Of a stretch of DNA of 6,232 bases, positions 1 to 6,232 are shown piece by piece. Below the pieces are notes generated by a model that did not search any database, was not told the origin of the DNA, and worked only from the letters and a program-made list of their open reading frames with translations. Each line of letters opens with the position of its first letter. Position 1 is the first letter of the stretch. The position numbers and the translations under genes were made by a program. This DNA comes from an uncultured Fidelibacterota bacterium (GTDB taxonomy: Bacteria > Marinisomatota > Marinisomatia > Marinisomatales > UBA1611): NCBI GenBank assembly GCA_913043185.1, contig CAJWMI010000080.1:1-6232 (forward strand), read 5' to 3'.

Positions 1-693
1 ACCACAATGTCTGCCCCTCTAAATGGTGCTACTATTGCAGACATTGTAAACAAATTCATTCCATTAACTAATAGTATGCTTCCAATTGTTGATATTATCA
101 GTACAGACTATTATGATTTAGACCTATACCAGTGGGATCTAAACAGAAAAATTGATGAATCTTTTTTTGGCTATCTAAATCGTATGGTATCTAGCCCATC
201 ATGGTCAACAAAAAATAGTATCGCCTTTGATGCTACACTCAGCGGCGCAAAAAACATAAATGATATGATCTCAATTGATCCAAGCGTATACTATTTTTCT
301 TATAGTACAAGTTGCAGTAAAAAAGACCCTGTTAGAGGATATCACATTCCAGAAGAAAGCCTAAGCCTTCCTAACTATCCACTATGCTACCTGATGGGTA
401 GAATAAAAATAAACGCCGGCAATGGCCTTGTCACTGACTCTACCTGGTTTGAAAACGATGGAACAGTTAACACAATATCGATGGTAAGACCTTTCACTGG
501 TGAAGATGGGCCTGAGCCATTGGTATACTATAAAAAAGAGATGAGACTTAGGCCTGGCATATGGAACTATATGGGCAAATACAACCTAGATCATAAAAAT
601 TTTATTGGGTTTTTTCTTGATACTCAAGAATCGGTAGACGATATGTATAACCGTTTCGAACGTCACGCTAGCATACTTTATGCTTTGCCATAG
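1..693 (+). CDS. Triacylglycerol lipase, family I.5-like (alpha/beta hydrolase), C-terminal part; 5' end outside window
   Basis: Likely hydrolyses ester bonds of acylglycerols. The visible 230 residues resemble, as I recall them, the C-terminal half of Geobacillus lipases (L1/BTL2): the YDLDLYQW segment, the SGAKNIND helix, YYFSYST, WFENDGTVNTISM and YNLDHKNFIG appear in the same order. Counting from the ATG at 7, the catalytic Asp is D151 (in ENDG) and the catalytic His is H196 (in LDH). The nucleophile Ser in its GxSxG elbow should lie upstream of the window. The frame is open to base 1 and the ATG at 7 falls inside the family's conserved segment (TMSAPLNGAT aligns with the TPHDGTT region), so it is not the true start. 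Residues matching known metal ligands are changed: N70 at the zinc Asp, S118 at the calcium Gly and N198 at the calcium Glu. Any signal peptide is out of view. The family call is firm; substrate range and secretion are unknown. Confidence 0.85.
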   Translation, partial: TTMSAPLNGATIADIVNKFIPLTNSMLPIVDIISTDYYDLDLYQWDLNRKIDESFFGYLNRMVSSPSWSTKNSIAFDATLSGAKNINDMISIDPSVYYFSYSTSCSKKDPVRGYHIPEESLSLPNYPLCYLMGRIKINAGNGLVTDSTWFENDGTVNTISMVRPFTGEDGPEPLVYYKKEMRLRPGIWNYMGKYNLDHKNFIGFFLDTQESVDDMYNRFERHASILYALP

Positions 694-750
694 TCTTTCA
701 TTACTAAATTTATTTTGTTTATGTTCTCTTAAACAATTTTAAAAACATAA

Positions 751-756
751 GAAGGA
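751..756 (+). promoter_or_regulatory. Ribosome binding site of the CDP-alcohol phosphatidyltransferase gene
   Basis: GAAGGA lies 6 nt before the ATG at 763 and is a good Shine-Dalgarno match, which supports that start. The rest of the 69-nt gap after the lipase stop is AT-rich, and no convincing -35/-10 pair was found in it. Confidence 0.7.
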
Positions 757-762
757 ATTAAC

Positions 763-1353
763 ATGGGGCACTCTGACAATATTAAAATAAGTGATCTAAA
801 AACCATACCAAATATGTTAAGTATAAGCAGGCTCATACTGATTCCTGCTATGCTAATCCCTGCATACTATATTCAGAATGAGGCTCAGGCTAGGCTTGTT
901 TTTCTAATCATGTTTATAATTATTGGCGTAACAGATAAACTAGATGGAACACTTGCGCGCTATCTAAACCAGACAACAGCGCTCGGAGCAAAGTTAGACA
1001 CAATAGCAGACATGGTATTTTATCCACTCATAGCTTTGTGGCTCTATAGGTTTGAAAGTGGAGTTGTTGGCGAATGGTGGAACCTTGTTTACTTTTTATT
1101 GGCTCTGTATTTTTTCAAAATGGTGACCGGAAAAATAAAATTTGGTTATGTCCCAGCCTTCCACACAATCGGAGCTAAAACCTTTTCTGCTAGTCTATAT
1201 TTTTTTATGATCGCAGCTATACTTGACCCCATCTTAGCAAAATCAATATTCCCAGTTTTATGTGTAATTGGATATATAAATCAATTAGAAGAAACATATA
1301 TTTTACTTACTAGAGACAGTGTAGATGAAAATATTAGATCTGTGTTTGATTAG
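763..1353 (+). CDS. CDP-alcohol phosphatidyltransferase family membrane protein
   Basis: Integral-membrane enzyme that transfers a phosphatidyl (or similar) group from a CDP-linked lipid to an alcohol, releasing CMP; a phospholipid head-group step at the cytoplasmic membrane. The full family signature D-x2-D-G-x2-A-R-x8-G-x3-D-x3-D is present: D58, D61, G62, A65, R66, G75, D79 and D83. The acidic residues bind the divalent metal and the CDP moiety. About six hydrophobic segments follow the family plan (roughly residues 22-37, 44-57, 84-97, 107-121, 142-157 and 160-173). The N-terminal IPNMLSISRLILIP stretch is typical of PgsA-like members. The later segment YVPAFHTIGAKT looks more like the generic CDP-alcohol subfamily than true PgsA, so the acceptor (glycerol-3-phosphate, inositol phosphate, serine or other) is left open. 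At 196 residues it is complete. It starts 69 nt after the lipase stop, so co-transcription is possible but not shown. Confidence 0.88.
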   Translation: MGHSDNIKISDLKTIPNMLSISRLILIPAMLIPAYYIQNEAQARLVFLIMFIIIGVTDKLDGTLARYLNQTTALGAKLDTIADMVFYPLIALWLYRFESGVVGEWWNLVYFLLALYFFKMVTGKIKFGYVPAFHTIGAKTFSASLYFFMIAAILDPILAKSIFPVLCVIGYINQLEETYILLTRDSVDENIRSVFD

Positions 1354-3959
1354 TTTCCGACAATAAAGACAGCGTTACCAAAAAGCAGTTTACCATTATA
1401 CCAAAATCCTCTGAACAATGGATTATCCACCATGTAGACAATCCTGCCTCTGCCACTCTCATGCACACCAAAAATAAGATTATCTTTTATCTTTTGTTTT
1501 ACCCGATGTCCCATAAAACCTGAAACATGAGATGAAGAATTTTTTAGTGTCCCAACGTTCCAACCTTTTGGAAGATAGGGATACATTCGAGAGCCCTGAC
1601 GAAGGGAAAAATAATTTTCATCATAACCAAACATAAGCGGATGTGAGTTGTCTACATCAACCCTGATGATAGATCCATAAGACGACTCAGAAAGCCTGGC
1701 CCTATTTTTATCTTTATATTTCTTTAACTGATTTTCTTTTTGTCTTTTCTTCTTCAGATCTTGTGCTGCTTTTTTTGACTCTTTCGAATCATATTTAACA
1801 AGACCATATCCATTTTTATCTACAAATTTTTCCATAGCAGATCCTATTACTATAAGCCGGCCTCCAGATCTGACCCAGTCTAAAATTCCCTCAGGAGGCT
1901 CATTAATTATTAGACCATCTGCGTTGGTATCTTCTACTATTTTTTCTGACGGGCTAATCTCATTGACAAATGAACCATAACCGCCTTCAGGCATTATTAA
2001 TACATCTATCTTATCTAGAGGCAGTGATTGAATCTCCGATGCATCATATATAGATATTGGATAGCCAATCTGCTGTTCAAAATAATGCCATATTTCACCA
2101 AAATTATAACTACTAACTTCTTCACCACTAAGGACTGCAACCTCAGGAGCTTTCACAACGCGCATGGTTGAGGACCCAAAGTCTTTCCCTTTTGTAACTA
2201 GTCCAGTTGTTACGGACCTTAAATTAGTATTATATTTTTTAGAGATTTTTCTTAATAGTGTGTCAAACCGCTGTCCTTTTGTTTCATTCCCTTTTCTTGT
2301 AATGACCAGAGTGCCTCTATCATACACAATACCACCTACTTCAAAAGGTTCTTCAGAAACACGGACAACAATATTATTTTTCAAAACCTCAGATAGAAAT
2401 TTCAAATCATAAACGCTTTTCCATGGATTTATATATGCATAAGGCTCATCATCCCAGACATGAACGACCTTACTACTTTCGTGAATATTAAAACCCTCCT
2501 GCGAAATGACTGTCTCGAGAGCATATGCCTCTAAACCATAGACATATGGAATAGACCAAGCAGTAATATCATATGTAAGAGAATCCTCATAATGAGTTAT
2601 TGGCTCAAACAACACCTGAGTTAAAACTGATTTTTTTTGATCCGCTGAAATGATAATATCATTCTCTTGTATCCTAAACGAATCATACTTACCCGAAAAA
2701 TAGCTATACCCCCTGACAGAACGAGACCTATCATCCATAGGGTTTCCATATTTTATTCCATGTGTATCTAGCCATCTTAATAAGTCTTCCCTTTTAGGAT
2801 CGTTCAGCCCTGCTTTAATTACGAAAGTTTTATACTTACTGATTGGATTATCTATACCCTTATTAAAAAAATACTTAAACTCTTTTATGATTCTGTCTTT
2901 ATGCTTGTAAGCAGACTCTACGGTTGATAGCCCAGTAGTGTGGTGCTGTTTTATTCTAGATCTGAGCGTTAAAGTATCGCCATCAGAAGTAATTGCAGAA
3001 ATACCCCCTGCTGCTCCCCCAGCTTTTTCATATGTCATCCCTATTGCACCATTATATATAGGGTACGTATCACCATAACCAGGATACAAAAGATCAAAAT
3101 GTTCTTTTGTGAAATAAAGCCAGTTGCTATTATCAAAATATCGTGAATGATTTTTCCCAATTATCTTTTGAAATTCTCTTTGCCACGAGGTTATCTGTAA
3201 ATGATATGGCTTCGCAGCAGGGGCAAAATAATATGGCTCATTAAAATACTGCTCATGATAGTCTACATGTATATGCGGCATCCAACTATTGTATAGTTGC
3301 ATTCTCTGAACAGTCTCCACCTGAGTTTGCCATGCCCAGTCTCTGTTAAGATCAAAATAATAGTGATTTGTTCTTCCTCCGGGCCATGGTTCCTGGTGCT
3401 CCCTTGTGCTAACATTAGCATCTGGAGGATGTGTCCCAGTCATAGTATAAAACTGCACATATCGATCGCGCCCATCAGGATTAATGCAAGGATCAATAAT
3501 AACAATTGTACGTCTTAACCAATCCATTGTTTTTTTATTTGATGTGTTTGCAAACGAGAAAAGAGTTTCCATAGCAGCCTCTGTAGAGCTTGATTCGTTA
3601 CCATGAACTGAGTAACTAAGCCACACTAACGCGTAATCTTTTTCTGGGGCTATTCCTTCTTCCAGGCCAGCTGAAATAAGATGGTTCGTTCTAATTTCAT
3701 CAACAGAAAGTTTATTCTCTGGGTGTGTGATAATGGCAATGAAAAGAGGCCTGCCCTCATAGGTTTCTCCATACTGAACTAGGTGGACGCTCTCACTTGA
3801 AGAATCAACCTGCTTAAAATAGTCAACTACTCTATGGTGATATGTAAATCTTTCACCTAGCTCATAACCAAGAAATTCTTTAGGAGAAAGTGGAAACGCA
3901 GAATAAAGGTGCGTCGATGATAATATAATGTAGACTAATATTATTAACTGTTTTCTGAT
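1350..3959 (-). CDS. Large M14-family zinc metallocarboxypeptidase, probably exported; start codon non-standard or damaged
   Basis: Predicted zinc carboxypeptidase acting on peptides outside the cytoplasm. Positions count from the ATC at 3957-3959 (869 residues). Residues 2-20 resemble a signal peptide (RKQ, then LIILVYIIL, then a polar SSTHLYSA region). Residues 23-75 hold the family's N-terminal part (SPKEFLGYELGERFTYHHR, YGETYEGRPLF). The catalytic domain shows zinc ligands H119 and E122 (HGNE) and H235 (VDYHEQ), substrate-binding R164 (NPDGR) and N205-R206 (DLNRDW), and the general base E311 (MTYEKAGG). Residues about 606-716 resemble a class I glutamine-amidotransferase-like fold (DVLIMPEGGYG, then WVRSGGRLIVIG) with no obvious catalytic triad. 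A Lys-rich, probably coiled or disordered stretch follows (about 722-759), then a conserved tail with NPLFRGFWYNGKLLF. The first standard start, GTG at 3624-3626, would remove the signal peptide and about 110 conserved residues, so I reject it as the true start. The gene follows argF with a short overlap. The domain call is firm; the exact start is uncertain. Confidence 0.82.
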   Translation of the reverse strand: MRKQLIILVYIILSSTHLYSAFPLSPKEFLGYELGERFTYHHRVVDYFKQVDSSSESVHLVQYGETYEGRPLFIAIITHPENKLSVDEIRTNHLISAGLEEGIAPEKDYALVWLSYSVHGNESSSTEAAMETLFSFANTSNKKTMDWLRRTIVIIDPCINPDGRDRYVQFYTMTGTHPPDANVSTREHQEPWPGGRTNHYYFDLNRDWAWQTQVETVQRMQLYNSWMPHIHVDYHEQYFNEPYYFAPAAKPYHLQITSWQREFQKIIGKNHSRYFDNSNWLYFTKEHFDLLYPGYGDTYPIYNGAIGMTYEKAGGAAGGISAITSDGDTLTLRSRIKQHHTTGLSTVESAYKHKDRIIKEFKYFFNKGIDNPISKYKTFVIKAGLNDPKREDLLRWLDTHGIKYGNPMDDRSRSVRGYSYFSGKYDSFRIQENDIIISADQKKSVLTQVLFEPITHYEDSLTYDITAWSIPYVYGLEAYALETVISQEGFNIHESSKVVHVWDDEPYAYINPWKSVYDLKFLSEVLKNNIVVRVSEEPFEVGGIVYDRGTLVITRKGNETKGQRFDTLLRKISKKYNTNLRSVTTGLVTKGKDFGSSTMRVVKAPEVAVLSGEEVSSYNFGEIWHYFEQQIGYPISIYDASEIQSLPLDKIDVLIMPEGGYGSFVNEISPSEKIVEDTNADGLIINEPPEGILDWVRSGGRLIVIGSAMEKFVDKNGYGLVKYDSKESKKAAQDLKKKRQKENQLKKYKDKNRARLSESSYGSIIRVDVDNSHPLMFGYDENYFSLRQGSRMYPYLPKGWNVGTLKNSSSHVSGFMGHRVKQKIKDNLIFGVHESGRGRIVYMVDNPLFRGFWYNGKLLFGNAVFIVGN

Positions 3960-4858
3960 AGGTATACCATTATTGCATTTTGAATATGCATTCTGTTCTC
4001 TGCCTGGTCAAAAACAATAGAATAGTCTGCCTCCATAACACCATCGGTTACCTCGCGCCCCCTTTCGGCAGGAAGACAATGCATAAACAGGGTTCTTTTT
4101 CCAGAGCGCTTTATAAGAGATTCGTTTACCTGGAAATTTGAGAATATTTTTTCTCTTTGGTCTGCTTCATCTTTCTGGCCCATTGACGCCCACACATCGG
4201 TATATACAATATCCGCATTCTCTATAGCTTCCATAGGATTATGAGAAACCTCTATATCAGAAATTTTGGAATCAACTGCTTTGTTTATTGTGTTTTGATC
4301 AGGCGTATATTCCTCCGGGCAGCAACATACAAAGCTGATGGGAATCCTCATCGCTAAATGGAGCCAAGAGTGCACAATATTATTACCATCACCCATATAA
4401 ACTATTTTAGGATTATCAATATTCCCTAAATGCTCCCAAACAGTAAAAATATCTGTCATTATCTGGCAAGGGTGGTTATAGTCTGTGAGTCCATTAATCA
4501 CAGGTATAGTTGAGTACTCTGCTAGTTCAAGAATATGATCGTGATCAAAAAGTCTGGCCATCATTATATCATTATACCTACTAAATAATCTTGAAATATC
4601 TTTAATAGCCTCTCTCTTACCAATGCCTATATCACTGGGCCCTAGAAAAAGCGCATGCCCGCCCATCCACTCAAAACCGGTTTCAAATGATACTCTGGTA
4701 CGTGCAGAAGGCTTTGCAAATATCATGGCCAAAGACTTATTATGAAACGGACTGTAGTCTTCTCTTTTATGAAATTTTTTCTTTAAGTCTTTTGCAAGAT
4801 TGAGTATTTCCCAGAGCTCAGACTTATTATAGTCTGATATGTGTAAAAAATGTTTCAT
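3944..4858 (-). CDS. argF: Ornithine carbamoyltransferase (anabolic type)
   Basis: Cytoplasmic enzyme of arginine biosynthesis: carbamoyl phosphate plus L-ornithine gives citrulline and phosphate; the family works as a trimer. Landmarks in order: SARTR at 51-55 (carbamoyl-phosphate loop; canonical STRTR with Ala for the first Thr), HPCQ at 129-132, MGDGNN at 155-160 (ornithine side), DVWASMGQ at 221-228 (the SMG loop that closes over ornithine) and HCLPAERG at 260-267. The intact SMG loop favours ornithine rather than acetyl- or succinylornithine. Length 304 is normal. Long stretches (GHALFLGPSDI, GKREAI, SRYNDIMMAR, GLTDYNHPCQI, DVWASMGQKDEA) look strikingly like plant plastid OTCases as I remember them. 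The ATG at 4858 is 11 nt after the hslU stop, with only a weak AAGTGA-type ribosome site, so translational coupling is likely. The last four residues (SENS) may be an extension caused by loss of a TGA stop at 3956-3958. Neighbouring arg genes are absent. Confidence 0.95.
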   Translation of the reverse strand: MKHFLHISDYNKSELWEILNLAKDLKKKFHKREDYSPFHNKSLAMIFAKPSARTRVSFETGFEWMGGHALFLGPSDIGIGKREAIKDISRLFSRYNDIMMARLFDHDHILELAEYSTIPVINGLTDYNHPCQIMTDIFTVWEHLGNIDNPKIVYMGDGNNIVHSWLHLAMRIPISFVCCCPEEYTPDQNTINKAVDSKISDIEVSHNPMEAIENADIVYTDVWASMGQKDEADQREKIFSNFQVNESLIKRSGKRTLFMHCLPAERGREVTDGVMEADYSIVFDQAENRMHIQNAIMVYLSENS

Positions 4859-4869
4859 TAAATATTCAC

Positions 4870-6210
4870 TTATAAAATATATCTGCTTAGATCTTGATCA
4901 ACAGCAATATCTCCAAGAGCATCCTTCACATACTTTGCTGTAATCTTTATTTTTTTTTGTCCAGACTTTGGATGCTCAAATAAAGGGGTTTCAAGTAGTG
5001 TGGTCATTATAGTATGTAATCTTCTTGCTCCGATGTTTTCAGTTTTCGTGTTAACCTCTGTTGCTAGCTCAGAAATCGCCTTGATGGAAGATGATTCAAA
5101 CTCTAGGTGGACACCTTCAGCCTCAAGAAGTGCAACATATTGTTTAATCAGGGCTGATTTTGGATGTGTTAATATTTTAATGAAATCTTTGGTCTTCAGC
5201 TTATCCAGCTCAACTCGAATAGGGAAACGTCCCTGCAGCTCCGGGATCATATCTGATGGAGTACTAATATGGAAAGCCCCTGCTGCGATAAATAGAATAT
5301 GGTCAGTAGAGACGACTCCATACTTAGTATTAACATTGCTCCCTTCTACAATAGGCAAGAGATCTCTTTGAACGCCTTCTCTGCTTACATCCGGTCCATG
5401 TCCTCCGTTACCATTAACTACCTTATCAATCTCATCTATAAAAATAATACCATTATTCTCTGACCGCTCTTTAGCAATACGGATGACCTCATCATTATCA
5501 ATAAGTTTTTGAGCTTCAGCATCTATCAGTACCTCACGAGCTTCCGAGACCGGCATTTTTCTTGGTTTTTTGGATTTCGGGATAGCATTGCTAAGCATAT
5601 CTTTGATGTTCATCCCAAAATCATCCATCCCTATTGGACCTAAAACCTGCATACCTGTTATTGTCTCTTGCTCAATTTCAATCTCAATGATATTATCCTC
5701 AAAGTCGCCATTTTCTAATTTTTTCCGCAATCGAGAACGTGTCCTTGCATGACGTGCTTGAATCTCTTCGGATATGGATGCATCATTTTTGGGTTTATCT
5801 GGAAAAAGAATATCAATAATTCTTTCATTAGCCAGGCTCTCTGCAAGTCCAATAACCTCTTCTTCTTTTTCTCTCTGCACCATATTAAAAGACGTGTCCA
5901 TCAGGTCTCTGATCATAGACTCAACATCTCTTCCAACATAACCAACTTCAGTAAACTTACTTGCTTCAACTTTTACAAAAGGAGCACTAGTAAGAGCAGC
6001 CAGCCTCCTGGAAATCTCAGTTTTCCCAACCCCAGTAGAGCCTATCATTATTATGTTATTAGGCATAATCTCATCACGCATATAACCAGAAACTTGTTGC
6101 CTTCTCCATCTGTTTCTCATTGCAATTGCTACCGCTTTTTTCGCTTTAGCCTGTCCAATAATATACTTATCAAGCTCTCGGACGATTTGTTTCGGAGTTA
6201 GTTCTTTCAC
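4870..6210 (-). CDS. hslU: HslU, ATPase subunit of the HslUV (ClpYQ) protease
   Basis: AAA+ unfoldase that forms a hexameric ring and threads protein substrates into the HslV peptidase in the cytoplasm, using ATP. Features by residue: Walker A GSTGVGKT (57-64; Ser replaces the Pro of the E. coli GPTGVGKT), central-pore loop GYVG (90-93), the inserted I-domain at about 110-240 (acidic and basic, ending near the PKSKKPRKMPVSEA segment), Walker B IIFIDE (255-260), arginine finger in GRFP (R328), sensor-2 GARRLH (394-399) and the C-terminal DLSRYIL that docks into HslV. The I-domain and the C-terminal docking tail separate it from ClpX. Length 446 compares with 443 in E. coli. The GTG start at 6208-6210 is forced, because the codon just upstream in frame is TAG, and GGAG lies 5 nt before it. 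The probable hslV stop overlaps the start by 4 nt. It leads directly into argF. Confidence 0.97.
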   Translation of the reverse strand: MKELTPKQIVRELDKYIIGQAKAKKAVAIAMRNRWRRQQVSGYMRDEIMPNNIIMIGSTGVGKTEISRRLAALTSAPFVKVEASKFTEVGYVGRDVESMIRDLMDTSFNMVQREKEEEVIGLAESLANERIIDILFPDKPKNDASISEEIQARHARTRSRLRKKLENGDFEDNIIEIEIEQETITGMQVLGPIGMDDFGMNIKDMLSNAIPKSKKPRKMPVSEAREVLIDAEAQKLIDNDEVIRIAKERSENNGIIFIDEIDKVVNGNGGHGPDVSREGVQRDLLPIVEGSNVNTKYGVVSTDHILFIAAGAFHISTPSDMIPELQGRFPIRVELDKLKTKDFIKILTHPKSALIKQYVALLEAEGVHLEFESSSIKAISELATEVNTKTENIGARRLHTIMTTLLETPLFEHPKSGQKKIKITAKYVKDALGDIAVDQDLSRYIL

Positions 6211-6232
6211 CTAATCTCCAAGACCGTAATAG
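6207..6232 (-). CDS. hslV: Probable 3' end of HslV, peptidase subunit of HslUV (partial)
   Basis: In the frame ending at the TGA at 6207-6209, the visible codons read ITVLEIR and stop, much like the short beta-strand tail that ends HslV proteins (..NITVEEL-like). The stop overlaps the hslU GTG start in a GTGA arrangement, and hslV directly upstream of hslU is the usual order. Only seven residues are in view, so the call rests mainly on synteny; most of the gene lies past the right edge. Confidence 0.5.
6216..6219 (-). promoter_or_regulatory. Ribosome binding site of hslU
   Basis: GGAG on the minus strand sits 5 nt before the GTG start of hslU and inside the last codons of the presumed hslV. 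With the in-frame TAG immediately upstream of the GTG, it fixes the start codon. Confidence 0.7.

Noticed and set aside
7..9. ATG at 7 as the start of the lipase gene
   Set aside because: The frame is open to the window edge, no ribosome site can be seen, and the residues around this Met align inside the conserved lipase core, well after the nucleophile region.
670..684. Small hairpin AGCATA-CTT-TATGCT as a lipase terminator
   Set aside because: The stem is only 6 bp and AT-rich, lies before the stop codon and has no real T-tract after it.
694..762. Promoter or terminator in the gap before the phosphatidyltransferase gene (TTGTTT and AAACAA inverted pair at 715-736)
   Set aside because: The pairing is AT-only with a 10-nt loop, and the candidate -10 hexamer would place the transcription start within the ribosome site.
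3624..3626. GTG as the true start of the M14 peptidase
   Set aside because: It lies seven residues before the first zinc ligand, and the sequence upstream in the same frame is clearly conserved family sequence with a signal-like segment.
3947..3960. Programmed -1 frameshift from the argF end into the peptidase frame
   Set aside because: A -1 slip near GAAAAC would join the frames, but the site is a poor slippery heptamer, and a signal peptide fused behind a cytoplasmic OTCase makes little sense. A lost or rare start codon is simpler.
5749..6201. 150-codon open frame antisense to hslU
   Set aside because: It lies wholly opposite a well-conserved gene, has no recognisable domain and a composition typical of a complementary-strand shadow. 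The shorter opposite-strand frames at 2164-2412, 3297-3518, 5000-5371 and 5570-5752 were rejected for the same reason.

Overview
This is an AT-rich bacterial window, densely coding on both strands and made of two convergent blocks. Plus-strand block (1-1353): the 3' part of a gene for a family I.5-like triacylglycerol lipase, cut by the left edge, then a complete CDP-alcohol phosphatidyltransferase gene. Minus-strand block (6232 down to 1350): the last codons of a probable hslV, then hslU, argF and a large M14-family metallocarboxypeptidase. The minus-strand genes overlap or sit about 11 nt apart and read as one transcription unit. The two blocks meet tail to tail with stop codons overlapping by 4 bp, and no clear intrinsic terminator lies between them.

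The minus-strand unit joins cytoplasmic ATP-dependent proteolysis (HslUV), arginine biosynthesis (ornithine carbamoyltransferase) and a probably exported peptidase. No direct functional link between these is visible; the likely common theme is amino-acid and protein turnover. The plus-strand pair both act on lipids, one hydrolysing acyl esters and the other building phospholipid head groups, but the 69-nt gap leaves co-transcription open.

The most notable point is the start of the M14 peptidase gene. Its frame stays open and conserved for about 330 nt upstream of the first standard start codon (GTG at 3624-3626). That stretch encodes a signal-peptide-like segment and the family's conserved N-terminal region, yet contains no ATG, GTG or TTG. 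At 3957 one base keeps the sequence from having a textbook ATGA overlap, which would both end argF and start the peptidase. This is either a base error in the sequence or a real mutation/rare ATC start.

The organism cannot be named securely. Low GC, a hslV-hslU-argF order, a plant-like OTCase and a large M14 peptidase of the kind common in Bacteroidota and related marine lineages suggest an uncultivated, possibly marine, Gram-negative bacterium. This is inference. I see no mobile element, CRISPR array, RNA gene or new defence-type system here; the content is mostly housekeeping and degradative enzymes.
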